From Candidatus Endowatersipora endosymbiont of Watersipora subatra (lineage in GTDB: Bacteria; Pseudomonadota; Alphaproteobacteria; Rhizobiales; Rhizobiaceae): a DNA stretch of 64,000 nt. The stretch spans positions 558,001 to 622,000 of the forward strand of contig NZ_OZ032160.1 in the NCBI RefSeq assembly GCF_964026585.1, read 5' to 3'. The translations under genes and the position numbers were made by a program. The first letter of the stretch is position 1; every line of letters begins with the position of its first letter. The notes under the pieces were generated by a model. It did not search any database, had not been told where the DNA came from, and worked only from the letters and a program-made list of their open reading frames with translations. This document shows positions 1-9,189 of this stretch, one piece after another.

Positions 1-478
1 GTTCGTCAATAACATCTTTTGTGTCTTCAGCACGAAAGATAAGACGATTCTTTAACTCGGCTATCGATGGTGGTAGTATGAAGACGCTAACAATGTCAGC
101 CGGCGCTCTCTCAAAAATTTTTAAGGCACCCTGCCAATCAATATCAAATAACATGTCCCGACCTTCAGCCATGGCTTGCTCGACTGGCTCCAACGGAGTA
201 CCGTAAAAATTGCCATGAACGTTTGCCCATTCTAAAAGACCATTCCCTTCACGAACCATATCGAACTCATTTTTGGATTTAAATAGATAATCGGTTCCTT
301 CAATTTCATTAGGACGTCGTTTCCTAGTAGTAACAGAAACTGAAAGAGATAAGCGTGGTTCCTCTTGCAAAAGATGACGGGCAATCGTTGATTTTCCTGC
401 ACCAGAAGGAGATGACAATACAAACATCAGTCCTTTTCTTTCAAAAGAAAAGTTAAGTTTTTGGCTGAGTCTATGCAT
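1..478 (-). CDS. gmk: guanylate kinase, 3' end cut by window edge
   Basis: Phosphorylates GMP to GDP with ATP in the cytosol, the step that feeds guanine nucleotides to RNA, DNA and GTP pools. The frame opens at an ATG at 478 and runs off the left edge, giving about 159 codons of a family of roughly 205-220. The N-terminus has a short basic leader followed by [15 protein letters not shown], the P-loop of guanylate kinases, and later [16 protein letters not shown] and LFDIDWQGA, both typical of the GMP-binding region. It is last in the minus-strand fabD-fabG-acpP-fabF-mltG-gmk run, 143 nt after mltG. The family is certain; the C-terminus is not visible. Confidence 0.96.
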   Translation of the reverse strand, partial: MHRLSQKLNFSFERKGLMFVLSSPSGAGKSTIARHLLQEEPRLSLSVSVTTRKRRPNEIEGTDYLFKSKNEFDMVREGNGLLEWANVHGNFYGTPLEPVEQAMAEGRDMLFDIDWQGALKIFERAPADIVSVFILPPSIAELKNRLIFRAEDTKDVIDE

Positions 479-563
479 TCTTACTTCACATATAGTAGCT
501 GATAAATTAAAATTTGACTTTAAAAACCTACTTATCCCATTAAAGAATTCATTTGATTGACAT

Positions 564-583
564 AAAATTCTTACTAGAATTTT
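564..583. terminator. A/T-rich perfect hairpin between mltG and gmk
   Basis: A perfect 8-bp inverted repeat (AAAATTCT / AGAATTTT) around a 4-base loop sits 39 nt beyond the mltG stop, before gmk. It has only two G/C pairs and no clear T-run on the minus strand, so it would be a weak terminator or a processing hairpin. Seen directly; function inferred. Confidence 0.3.
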
Positions 584-621
584 AAAAATATAGGATTTTA
601 GTTTTATTGTCTTTAATATCT

Positions 622-1680
622 TTACTGATATTGATGATAGTGAACCTTAATGCTTTCCTTTTTCTTCTTAAGATTTCGCCATTTTAAAACATTATCGTTA
701 TGCTGTTGCAGTGTTTCAGAAAAAAAATGCCCCCCCCTCCCGTCAGCAACAAAAAACAAGTCACTAGTTTTCAGAGGCTGAGCAACAGCTTTCATGGATG
801 CCAATCCAGGATTGGTGATTGGTGTTGGTGGGAGCCCATTAATTCGATAGGTGTTATAAGGTGTCGCATGGCGTATATCCGAGCGGTATATTGGCCTTCC
901 CTTTGGTTTCCTTTTTCCACCAAATATTCCATATATGATTGTGGGATCTGATTCGAGTCGCATCCCTTTATTAAGCCGATTCATAAATACAGATGCAATG
1001 TGAGATCGTTCATTATGAATGCTAGTTTCTTTCTCAACAATTGAAGCTAAAATGACCAATTCTGATTCTGTTTTAACAGGTAATCCCTCAGAGCGCGTCG
1101 CCCAAATTCTTGCTAATTCTTTTTTTTGAGCTTGTTTTATTCTATTGATAAGCTCTATACGACTGGTTCCACGCGGAAAAAAATATGTATTGGGAAGCAA
1201 TGTTCCCTCCAAGGGCATAGAGGGAAGTCCCCCAACTAGTCTTGTGTCAACCTGGATCTTTTTCATAATCTGATAAGATGTCCAACCTTCAGGAAAAGTG
1301 ATCGAATATTCAATAACAGGTCCTTCTGTGAGCGTTTTTACAATATCATACATGCTCATCCCTGGTAAAAATAGAAATTCTCCCGCTTTCAGCTGTGATG
1401 ATTTTCCTAACATCCATACAGCACATAAAAACATATCTAATCCTCCTTGGCGAGGAATGATATCACGTGCAATAAGATCTGGTTCAATAGAATGAAATGT
1501 TGACCCTCTTTGAACTACATAAGTTGTTTCTTTTCTTAATGGACCCTCATCCTTAAATTTTTTATTTCCATACCAGGCAGAGAGGAAGAGGAGCATAAAC
1601 AGAAAGAGAGTAACTAATATAAAAAATCTAAAGAAAGAGAGAAAATAAATCAGAAGATTATTTGCTAAGGTTAACTGCAT
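622..1680 (-). CDS. mltG: endolytic murein transglycosylase MltG
   Basis: Inner-membrane lytic transglycosylase that cleaves nascent peptidoglycan glycan strands and so helps set their length (YceG/MltG family). The 352-residue protein has a transmembrane helix at about residues 13-35, then a LysM-like segment and the YceG domain. LASIVEKET (211-219) carries the conserved catalytic glutamate E217, and SDPTIIYG and [13 protein letters not shown] are family hallmarks. It starts with ATG at 1680, 144 nt after fabF, the usual alphaproteobacterial position. Near the C-terminus the codons for RGGHFF contain G8 (730-737 on the plus strand as C) followed two bases later by T8, an unusual pair of homopolymers in an intact frame. 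Confidence 0.94.
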   Translation of the reverse strand: MQLTLANNLLIYFLSFFRFFILVTLFLFMLLFLSAWYGNKKFKDEGPLRKETTYVVQRGSTFHSIEPDLIARDIIPRQGGLDMFLCAVWMLGKSSQLKAGEFLFLPGMSMYDIVKTLTEGPVIEYSITFPEGWTSYQIMKKIQVDTRLVGGLPSMPLEGTLLPNTYFFPRGTSRIELINRIKQAQKKELARIWATRSEGLPVKTESELVILASIVEKETSIHNERSHIASVFMNRLNKGMRLESDPTIIYGIFGGKRKPKGRPIYRSDIRHATPYNTYRINGLPPTPITNPGLASMKAVAQPLKTSDLFFVADGRGGHFFSETLQQHNDNVLKWRNLKKKKESIKVHYHQYQ

Positions 1681-1824
1681 TGGATTCTTTTGATATAAAA
1701 AACATTATCTACATACTCCTGATTTTAGATGATAATTTGAGTTCTATGCAAACCAAATTAAGTTCTTGATATCATCCTTATCGTCTGATAACGAAGAGAA
1801 GTAACCATCGAAAAAAATCAGATC

Positions 1825-3084
1825 CTAAATCATTTTACGGAAAATCAGAGAAGCGTTAGTTCCTCCAAAACCAAATGAGTTCGACAAGACTGTTGTTAGT
1901 TCTTTTTCTTTAGAAACTTTAGGAACCAGATCGATTGGTGTCTTGATATCTGTATTCTCAAGATTAAGAGTTGGGGGAAGTTTATTATCCCGCATCGCTT
2001 GAAGACAGAAAATAGCTTCAACGGATCCAGCGGCTCCCAGCAAATGACCAATAGCTGACTTTGTCGAAGACATTGAGAGTTTAAAAGAGGCTTTACCTAC
2101 AAGACGCTGGACTGCACATAATTCCATTGTATCAGCCATTGTAGATGTCGCATGGGCATTTACATAATCAATCTCAGAAGCATCAATTCTTGCACGTTTT
2201 AAACTGGCAAACATTGCGCGGTAGGCCCCTTCATGATTTTCTGAGGGTGCTGTAATATGAAAGGCATCCCCTGACAAACCGTAACCAATGAGTTCACCAT
2301 AGATCTTTGCTCCACGTGCTCTTGCATGCTTTAATTCTTCAAGTACAACAATACCGGCTCCCTCTCCCATAACAAATCCATCGCGACTATTGTCCCATGG
2401 ACGGGATGCTTTTTTCGGAGTATCATTATAACTCGTCGATAAAGCTTTACAGGCAGCAAATCCTGCCAGTGATAAACGACAAACTGGTGATTCAGCGCCT
2501 CCGGCTACCATAACATCAGCATCACCCAATGCAATCATACGACCAGCATCACCAATCGCATGTGCTCCGCTTGAACAAGCCGTGACAACAGAATGATTGG
2601 GCCCTCGTAAGCCGTGCATGATGGAGACATAACCTGATGCAAGATTGATTAATCGACCAGGAATAAAAAATGGGCTAACCCGACGCGGTCCTCGTTCGGC
2701 GAGAAGAAAAGATGTTTGCTCGATACCTTGCAAGCCACCGATACCAGAACCGATAATTGTACCGGTAGTATTTTTTTCTTCATCAGTAGAGGGATGCCAT
2801 CCAGCATCATTTAAAGCCTGGGAAGCCGCTGAAACTGCATAGACAATAAATGGATCAACTTTACGTTGCTCCTTGACCTCCATCCAGTCATCAGGACTAA
2901 AATGACCAGAAGCGGTATCACCGATTGGTAATTCACAAGCAATTTTGGATGGTAAATCTTCAACTTCGAATTTTGTGACTCTGGCGGCAGCATTTTTTCC
3001 TTTTAGGATATTTGACCAAGTTGTTTCAGCATCACCGCCAAGCGGTGTAACAGAACCAATGCCTGTGGCTACGACACGTCTCAT
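1825..3084 (-). CDS. fabF: 3-oxoacyl-[acyl-carrier-protein] synthase II
   Basis: Condenses malonyl-ACP with acyl-ACP in each round of type II fatty-acid elongation. Counting from ATG 3084 (MRRVVATGIG, the family N-terminus) it has 419 residues. The thiolase-fold catalytic triad is visible: C170 in TACSSGAHA, H311 in NAHATST and H347 in KSAIGHLLGAAGS, with the C-terminal SFGFGGTNA. In-frame GTG 3096 and ATG 3090 lie upstream; 3084 is chosen because it matches the family start and has GGGA about 8 nt before it. It follows acpP by 110 nt in the fab operon. Confidence 0.97.
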   Translation of the reverse strand: MRRVVATGIGSVTPLGGDAETTWSNILKGKNAAARVTKFEVEDLPSKIACELPIGDTASGHFSPDDWMEVKEQRKVDPFIVYAVSAASQALNDAGWHPSTDEEKNTTGTIIGSGIGGLQGIEQTSFLLAERGPRRVSPFFIPGRLINLASGYVSIMHGLRGPNHSVVTACSSGAHAIGDAGRMIALGDADVMVAGGAESPVCRLSLAGFAACKALSTSYNDTPKKASRPWDNSRDGFVMGEGAGIVVLEELKHARARGAKIYGELIGYGLSGDAFHITAPSENHEGAYRAMFASLKRARIDASEIDYVNAHATSTMADTMELCAVQRLVGKASFKLSMSSTKSAIGHLLGAAGSVEAIFCLQAMRDNKLPPTLNLENTDIKTPIDLVPKVSKEKELTTVLSNSFGFGGTNASLIFRKMI

Positions 3085-3194
3085 CGTCATTCCCACTTTT
3101 TAAAGAAACTTAATGAAATGACAAAAGTTAGAAAAATGAAAGAATATGGGGACACAAGCAAAAATAAATTGATTATGATAACACCGATTAAAAA

Positions 3195-3431
3195 TCAGGT
3201 TTTGTTCTCTTCAAGATATTTCACTGCATCACCTACAGTCTGAATTGTTTCAGCTGCATCATCAGGAATTTCAACACCAAATTCTTCTTCGAAAGCCATA
3301 ACTAGCTCAACTGTATCAAGACTGTCCGCACCAAGATCATCGATAAATGATGCCGCCTCGATAACTTTTTCAGGATCAGCGCTAAGATGCTCGATTACGA
3401 TCTTTTTTACACGTTCTGAAGTGTCACTCAT
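3195..3431 (-). CDS. acpP: acyl carrier protein
   Basis: Carries growing acyl chains on a 4'-phosphopantetheine arm for fatty-acid, lipid A and phospholipid synthesis. From ATG 3431 it is 78 residues, the standard length. The attachment serine is S37 in [12 protein letters not shown], and the protein is strongly acidic as expected. A GGAG motif lies 8 nt upstream of this ATG; the in-frame ATG at 3437 would add two residues and is too close to that site. It lies between fabG and fabF in the conserved cluster. Confidence 0.98.
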   Translation of the reverse strand: MSDTSERVKKIVIEHLSADPEKVIEAASFIDDLGADSLDTVELVMAFEEEFGVEIPDDAAETIQTVGDAVKYLEENKT

Positions 3432-3540
3432 TTTCATTTCTCCGGTTTATCCGCTTGTGTTTGCTATTAACTAGTTAAGGCGAGCTCACAGATCAAGCGT
3501 AATTAGACAGATCTGGTACGTTCATAAATTCACAGGTATT

Positions 3541-4278
3541 TCAGATCATTGCCATGCCACCGTTGACATGTATTGTTTGACCTGTAATGTAAGAGGCCTC
3601 ACTTCCTGCTAAGTAAGTTACAACACTCGCTACCTCCTCAGGTTTTCCAAGCCTTTTGGCAGGAACTGAGCTAAGAATCGCATTTTTTTTCTTATCATCG
3701 AGTGTATTTGCCATCTGTGTTTTAATGAATCCAGGCGCTACACAATTAACTGTAATACCACGGCTCGCGATTTCTATGGCAAGAGATTTAGACATGCCAA
3801 TCATACCAGCCTTGGAGGCACAATAGTTTGCTTGACCCGGATTTCCGATGATCCCAACTACTGAGGTAATATTCACAACACGGCCAAACCTTCTACGTAG
3901 CATCGGATAAATCATCTTGCGTGTTAACTGAAATATAGAGGTCAGATTGATAGTAATAACATGATTCCAATCTTCATCACTCATACGTACAAAAAGACTG
4001 TCACGGGCAACACCTGCATTATTGACTAAAATGTCAACACCTTTCATATCCCTCTCTGCTGTTCTCGCAAGAGATTTAACATGAGAAGCAACTGAAAGGT
4101 CAAAAGAAAAAACATAAACACGCTCACCTAATTGGTTAGCTATAGAGAAAAGTTTTTCTTCTCTTGTACCATGAAGGCCAACTATAGCACCATAAGAATG
4201 CATGTGCTTTGCAATAGCTTCTCCTATTCCACCAGATGCACCTGTAATAAGGGCTTTCTTACCGGTGAGGTCAAACAT
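3541..4278 (-). CDS. fabG: 3-oxoacyl-[acyl-carrier-protein] reductase
   Basis: NADPH-dependent reduction of 3-ketoacyl-ACP to 3-hydroxyacyl-ACP in fatty-acid elongation. It is a short-chain dehydrogenase with the Rossmann motif TGASGGIG near the N-terminus, NNAG near residue 87, and catalytic S139, Y152 and K156 (YCASK). The longest open frame begins with TTG at 4290, but that codon overlaps a GGAG ribosome-binding site whose natural start is ATG 4278 (MFDLTGKKALITG). This gives 245 residues, normal for FabG. It lies 59 nt downstream of fabD, the usual operon order. Confidence 0.97.
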   Translation of the reverse strand: MFDLTGKKALITGASGGIGEAIAKHMHSYGAIVGLHGTREEKLFSIANQLGERVYVFSFDLSVASHVKSLARTAERDMKGVDILVNNAGVARDSLFVRMSDEDWNHVITINLTSIFQLTRKMIYPMLRRRFGRVVNITSVVGIIGNPGQANYCASKAGMIGMSKSLAIEIASRGITVNCVAPGFIKTQMANTLDDKKKNAILSSVPAKRLGKPEEVASVVTYLAGSEASYITGQTIHVNGGMAMI

Positions 4279-4337
4279 GGATATCTCCAAATAGAAATAC
4301 AGAAAAATTAAAAATCCTCAGTCCTAAAGTCAAGGTA

Positions 4338-5276
4338 TCAAGAAATCGATTTAAGGGCTTGATTAATATCATCAGAATCGCCGATTGTTCTCGTTTCTAT
4401 CTGATGATCAATACGGCGAATAAGACGACTTAATACTTTACCAGGACCTATCTCCCAAATATGTCTTATTCCCTTGGAGCACATAAAACGTATACTTTCA
4501 TTCCATCGAACTCGACCAGTAACCTGCTCTACTAATCTTTTCTTGATATCATCTGGGTCTGAAATTGGTTTTGCCGAAACGTTAGAGATCAATGGTACTA
4601 TGGTTGGGTTTATTGAGATCTTCTCAAGAGCTTCAGCCATAATTTGGGCAGCGGGTTCCATCAAAGAAGAGTGGAATGGTGCGGATACAGGAAGCAATAA
4701 CACCTGCTTCGCTCCATATTCCCTCGCCATTTCGCAGGCTTTATCAACAGACAATTTGTTTCCAGAAATTACTAATTGTCCACCACCATTATCATTGGCA
4801 ATTTGGCACGATAAAGAAGAACTAGAGACTAATTCGCATATTAATTCTAATTTCTCTTCCTGAAGACCGATAATAGCTGCCATAGCACCCAACCCAACAG
4901 GAACAGCTTCTTGCATAGCATTACCACGAATACGCAAAAGGCGAGCTGTATCAAAAATGCTCAAAGAATGAGCGGCAGCAAGTGCTGAATACTCCCCTAA
5001 ACTATGACCAGCAACAAATTCTGAATTTTTAACTTGAAACCCCTTAGACTCTAGGGCCTTGATGACCGCAAGACTAACAGACATTAAAGCGGGCTGAGCA
5101 TTAGCTGTGAGTTTCAACTCATTCTCGTCCCCTTCCCACATCAGTGCACTGAGTTTCTGATTCAGTGCCTCATTAACTTCATCAAAAACAGCTCTAGATT
5201 CTGGATATGAATTGGCAAGATCACGACCCATACCAACGAACTGAGAGCCTTGACCAGGAAATGTAAGGGCCAGCAT
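4338..5276 (-). CDS. fabD: malonyl-CoA:ACP transacylase
   Basis: Transfers malonyl from CoA to ACP, supplying the extender unit for fatty-acid synthesis. The 312-residue protein has GQGSQ at 8-12, the active serine S92 in GHSLGEYSALAA and the catalytic H202 in APFHSSLM, the complete signature of the family. ATG 5276 has AGGAG seven nt upstream. It is the first gene of the minus-strand fab operon. A tandem 8-bp repeat and an inverted repeat lie just upstream and may mark its promoter region. Confidence 0.97.
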   Translation of the reverse strand: MLALTFPGQGSQFVGMGRDLANSYPESRAVFDEVNEALNQKLSALMWEGDENELKLTANAQPALMSVSLAVIKALESKGFQVKNSEFVAGHSLGEYSALAAAHSLSIFDTARLLRIRGNAMQEAVPVGLGAMAAIIGLQEEKLELICELVSSSSLSCQIANDNGGGQLVISGNKLSVDKACEMAREYGAKQVLLLPVSAPFHSSLMEPAAQIMAEALEKISINPTIVPLISNVSAKPISDPDDIKKRLVEQVTGRVRWNESIRFMCSKGIRHIWEIGPGKVLSRLIRRIDHQIETRTIGDSDDINQALKSIS

Positions 5277-5287
5277 CTTGTACTCCT

Positions 5288-5303
5288 GTACTAATGTACT
5301 AAT
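5288..5303. repeat. 8-bp tandem repeat upstream of fabD
   Basis: GTACTAAT occurs twice in direct tandem (5288-5295 and 5296-5303), immediately upstream of the fabD ribosome-binding site, with a partial third unit beyond. Seen directly. It could be chance in AT-rich DNA or regulator half-sites. Confidence 0.6.
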
Positions 5304-5402
5304 CTACTGAATAAAATAAGCTAAACATCGAAGAAGATCGAGAAATCTGGCTTAGTGATGCTGACAATTTAAAAGTATTTTGTCAAGACGTAAAGTATTA
5401 AC

Positions 5403-5420
5403 TACAGTTTTTTTACTGTA
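5403..5420. promoter_or_regulatory. inverted repeat between livK and fabD
   Basis: TACAGT and ACTGTA form a perfect 6-bp inverted repeat around six T residues. It lies about 50 nt beyond the livK stop and about 130 nt upstream of fabD. It could be an operator for the fab operon. It is too short in stem and lacks a following T-run, so an intrinsic terminator is less likely. Confidence 0.3.
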
Positions 5421-5471
5421 ATCGAATAGATCAACTCTTAACTATTTATCATTATGAAAATATAAAGAGTT

Positions 5472-6659
5472 TTAGTGAATTTTAATAGTTTCAAATTTGC
5501 TGTTTCTAATTTCTATTTCCTTGAAAGAACCAGTTGCTTCACCTACTTTTGTAAACCGAACGTTGGATGCCCCTTCGTAGTCAATCTGACCGCCCTCTTT
5601 TAGAATTTCTAGAGCTTTATTCAATTCACCAGGAAGAATTTTATGACCTGGTGGATTGGCTACATCCATGATATGCTTCGGGATAGAAGACCGATCAGCC
5701 GAACCAGCCGCTTGCATAGCAAGAATCATCAAGGCTGCAGAATCATAAGATTCCGGCATATATAGACCGTCAATTTTCTTAAAACTAGAAGCACTTGCTA
5801 CTGCTCTAAATTTAGTTGAACCTGATGAATGTGAACCAGGAAACGTGCCAATCGTACCGTTGAGATCAGAGCCGATAGCTGCAATTAGGCTATTACTAAT
5901 CATGCCATCAGCAAGGATAAATTTTTCAAAAGCACCTGTATCAAGAGATGTTTGAATAATACTTTTACCCCCTTGATCTACATAACCAAAAACGGCAAGA
6001 TATTCAGCACCTGCAGCTGCGAGGGCACCTACTTCAGCAGAATAATCAGCCTTACCATCCTCGTGAGAAGCACTAATAGCAACTTCACCACCATGGGCTT
6101 GAAAAGCAATGCCAAATGAATCAGCTAATCCTTTACCGTAATCATTATTGGTATAGGTAACAGCAACCTTGGTGATTCCTTTCACTTTCAGAATATCAGC
6201 TAGAACTTGACCCTGACGGGCATCAGATGGCGCCGTGCGAAAAAACAAACCTTTATCCTTAATTGTAGAAAGTGCTGGGGATGTTGCGGAAGGTGATATA
6301 ATGACAACTCCATTGGGGATACCAACATTATTAGCTATAGCTGTTGTAACGCTGGAACAGTCTGCTCCTATAATTCCAACAACACCTTCAGCTGTAATTA
6401 ACCGTTCCGCTGCGGCTGTCGCTGCTGCTGCATCTAAACAGGTTGAATCAGCACGAACAGAAATTACCGTTTTTCCATCAAGTACATTGCCAGCCGTTTC
6501 CTTCATAGCTAATTCAGCAGCAGAAGCCATATCTGGAGTCAATGATTCAATTGGACCTGTAAAACCGAGAATCACACCGACTTTAATTAATTGACCATCA
6601 GAAAATGCAGAGCTAGTCAACTTTAAAAAAATAGCTAATGCAATAAATAGTCTTTGCAT
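5472..6659 (-). CDS. livK: branched-chain amino-acid ABC transporter, substrate-binding protein
   Basis: Periplasmic binding protein that delivers branched-chain or related amino acids to the LivHMGF importer. The 395-residue protein has a signal peptide (about residues 1-20, hydrophobic with a cut after SAFS) and the type I periplasmic-binding fold: IKVGVILGFTGPIE at the mature N-terminus and GIIGADCSSVT and SPSATSPAL near the ligand cleft. ATG 6659 has GGGAGA five nt upstream. It follows livM by 143 nt, enough for its own promoter. The true ligand (Leu/Ile/Val, other amino acids, amides or urea) cannot be told from sequence alone. Confidence 0.92.
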   Translation of the reverse strand: MQRLFIALAIFLKLTSSAFSDGQLIKVGVILGFTGPIESLTPDMASAAELAMKETAGNVLDGKTVISVRADSTCLDAAAATAAAERLITAEGVVGIIGADCSSVTTAIANNVGIPNGVVIISPSATSPALSTIKDKGLFFRTAPSDARQGQVLADILKVKGITKVAVTYTNNDYGKGLADSFGIAFQAHGGEVAISASHEDGKADYSAEVGALAAAGAEYLAVFGYVDQGGKSIIQTSLDTGAFEKFILADGMISNSLIAAIGSDLNGTIGTFPGSHSSGSTKFRAVASASSFKKIDGLYMPESYDSAALMILAMQAAGSADRSSIPKHIMDVANPPGHKILPGELNKALEILKEGGQIDYEGASNVRFTKVGEATGSFKEIEIRNSKFETIKIH

Positions 6660-6802
6660 AAGATCTCCCTACAACTCTTCTCTCATTTAAATGATTTCCG
6701 TTTTGAATTGTGATAAGAATAAATAGGTATTCAACTTCAATTGGGAACCTTTCCTTTACCTTGTATTAACATCAAAAGTGAGTGAATTGAGGGGTAATAA
6801 GA

Positions 6803-8173
6803 TCAGGAACGATTATTTGATTGCTCTGGTAAAAGACCATCAGGACTAAATCTCATGATAAACAACATAAATAACCCCATAGTTAGAAGTCGAATGTGTT
6901 GGGCGTTATTAAGCAAATGACTTCGAATGAGACTGGAAGGACCCATCCACAAAGTTCCTATATCTACTATCCAATTGCTTACAGGTTCTGCTTCGATCCA
7001 AATAAACCATATTATAAATGCACCGAGTACTGCACCAAAGTTATTCCCTGAACCTCCAACAATAACCATGACCCATATCAAAAATGTGAACCGCAAAGGT
7101 TGATAGGAGCCGGGTGTGAATTGACCATCCAAGGTTGTGAGCATAGCACCAGCAATTCCTATTACCGCAGAGCCCAAGACAAAAATTTGCAAATGACGTG
7201 CTTTAATATTTTTCCCCATAGCAGCGGCACTCGTTTCATTATCACGAATTGAACGCACCATACGTCCCCAAGGAGAACTAAGAGAAAGAATACAAAGAAC
7301 TAGAATGAATAACAAAACTATAAAAAAAAGGATACTATAAGAAATTTTTACAACAATACTTGAACTCTCCACAACTAAATTTCGTAAAACTTCTGTTCGC
7401 TCATCTCCATAAAAACTATTCAAATGAACAGAGAAAAACCATTCAATCCACGATATAAATTCTTTACTTTTCTGAAGATCAACTTCATAAGGAACAGGAC
7501 GACCTAGACCGGTAACATTCTTAACCCCTCGTGTCAGCCAATCTTCGTTTTTGATAACAGAAACCAAAATTTCAGAAATACCTAAAGTCGCTATTGCTAA
7601 ATAATCCGACCGAAGGCCGAGGGCAACTTTACCAATAAGCCAGGCGACCAAACCAGAAAATACGCCGCCTAGAGCCCATGAAAAAATAATAGGTATTCCC
7701 ATACCCCCTAAAAAGCCTGATTCAGAAGGATTGTTCGCTTCAATCGCTAAAACTGCAGGATCATAAAAAGAACGCATCGCAACGTAACCAGTTACAATAA
7801 CAGAAACCAAAATAAAAGTTCGAGTCAATCCAGAAGTCAGCTGACGCAAACAAAAAAGAACTACAACAACAACTAAAATGATCACTAGACCAGCCATAGC
7901 AAGATTACTTCCACCAGCAAGCCAAGCGGAAGGAACTGGTTCTCTCGACGCCAATACTGCAGCAACACCACCTAAAGCCGAGAATCCCATGATCCCGACA
8001 TTAAAAATTCCAGCATACCCCCACTGGATGTTGACCCCAAGTGCCATAATCGAAGAAATGAGACAAAGATTTAAAATCGCTAGCATAACATTCCATGACT
8101 GAAAAAAACCTACAGTCAAAAAAGCAATGACAAGACTGAGAAAATAAAAAAATCCTCTAAAGGAGAGGTTCAT
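6803..8173 (-). CDS. livM: branched-chain amino-acid ABC transporter permease LivM
   Basis: One of two membrane subunits of the Liv importer. The 456-residue protein is longer than E. coli LivM (about 425) and is rich in hydrophobic helices. Family motifs include WGYAGIFNVGIMGFSALGG near the N-terminus and SPWGRMVRSIRDNETSAAAMG (EAA-like loop contacting the ATPases). A loop at about residues 230-270 (LQKSKEFISWIEWFF region) is a lineage-specific insertion. Its ATG overlaps the livH stop by 4 nt (ATGA), so the two are translationally coupled. Confidence 0.93.
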   Translation of the reverse strand: MNLSFRGFFYFLSLVIAFLTVGFFQSWNVMLAILNLCLISSIMALGVNIQWGYAGIFNVGIMGFSALGGVAAVLASREPVPSAWLAGGSNLAMAGLVIILVVVVVLFCLRQLTSGLTRTFILVSVIVTGYVAMRSFYDPAVLAIEANNPSESGFLGGMGIPIIFSWALGGVFSGLVAWLIGKVALGLRSDYLAIATLGISEILVSVIKNEDWLTRGVKNVTGLGRPVPYEVDLQKSKEFISWIEWFFSVHLNSFYGDERTEVLRNLVVESSSIVVKISYSILFFIVLLFILVLCILSLSSPWGRMVRSIRDNETSAAAMGKNIKARHLQIFVLGSAVIGIAGAMLTTLDGQFTPGSYQPLRFTFLIWVMVIVGGSGNNFGAVLGAFIIWFIWIEAEPVSNWIVDIGTLWMGPSSLIRSHLLNNAQHIRLLTMGLFMLFIMRFSPDGLLPEQSNNRS

Positions 8174-9180
8174 ATCACTCTCCCTTTGAAAAGACCAGTT
8201 GGCCTGACTAACAGAACAACAACTAATACAATAAAAGAAACCGCGACTTTATAATCGGTTGACAACAATTGCATTAGACCTTCCGGTTCATAGCCATAAG
8301 GTAATAGATAGGTAAGAAACTTCTTGTAGGCATAAGTAACGAGCACTTCAGAAAAAGCTATAAGAAAACCACCAATGATTGCACCTATTGGTAGTCCAAC
8401 TCCACCAACAATTGCTGCGGCAAACATAGGGAGAAGGAGCTGAAAATAAGTAAAAGGTTTGAAGCTCTTATCAAGACCGTAAAGAACACCAGCGACAGTG
8501 GCAAGAGCTGCAGCAATCATCCAGGTTACATTCACAACTTTCTCAGGAGAGATACCTGAAAGCAATGCTAAATCTTCATTGTCAGAAAAAGCACGCATGG
8601 ATTTTCCAGTGCGTGTATTTTGCAAAAACCAAAATAAGAGTGCAACCAGTATAATAGCAATAACAACTGTTAAAACTTGGGAAGTTTTGATTGCCAATCC
8701 TTCATCAAGGCCTGTTACTGTTTTGAAGGTACGAGCTGTTGTCAAAAACCGTTCACCATCCATAAACGATTGATCATTGGGCCCAATCATGAATCGAACA
8801 AGACCACTCATAACAAACATAACACCGACAGATGCCATGACCAAACGGATCGGAGGAGCCTTGGTCTGTCTATAGTGCAGGTAAACAAGCTTATCAGTCA
8901 CCAGAACGCAAAGGGATGTCAATACAATCCCAAATGGTAGAACAAACAATGCAGTGGGTATTGGAGCTGTACTAATACCAATCGATTTTAACCACCAGGT
9001 CAACAAAATTACGACCATTGTGCCAAATGCCATTGTATCACCATAAGCGAAATTCGCGAAACGCAAAATTCCGTAGAGCAGGGTAATACCCAGTGCACCC
9101 AAAGCGAGTTGACAACCATAGGTGAGCGCAGGAACAATAACAAAATTAGCAAGTAATATTATGGCATTCAGAAAATCCAC
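8170..9180 (-). CDS. livH: branched-chain amino-acid ABC transporter permease LivH
   Basis: Second membrane subunit of the Liv importer. The 336-residue protein has about eight or nine hydrophobic segments, with ALGITLLYGILRFANFAYGD near residue 27 and TGKSMRAFSDNEDLALLSGI, the cytoplasmic loop that docks on the ATPases. The start is GTG at 9180, supported by AGGAGA five to six nt upstream. It begins 10 nt after livF ends and overlaps livM by 4 nt. Confidence 0.93.
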   Translation of the reverse strand: MDFLNAIILLANFVIVPALTYGCQLALGALGITLLYGILRFANFAYGDTMAFGTMVVILLTWWLKSIGISTAPIPTALFVLPFGIVLTSLCVLVTDKLVYLHYRQTKAPPIRLVMASVGVMFVMSGLVRFMIGPNDQSFMDGERFLTTARTFKTVTGLDEGLAIKTSQVLTVVIAIILVALLFWFLQNTRTGKSMRAFSDNEDLALLSGISPEKVVNVTWMIAAALATVAGVLYGLDKSFKPFTYFQLLLPMFAAAIVGGVGLPIGAIIGGFLIAFSEVLVTYAYKKFLTYLLPYGYEPEGLMQLLSTDYKVAVSFIVLVVVLLVRPTGLFKGRVI

Positions 9181-9189
9181 AGACTTCTC

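Noticed and set aside
4474..4863. 129-codon open frame on the plus strand inside fabD
   Set aside because: Antisense to fabD, with no ribosome-binding site or family features.
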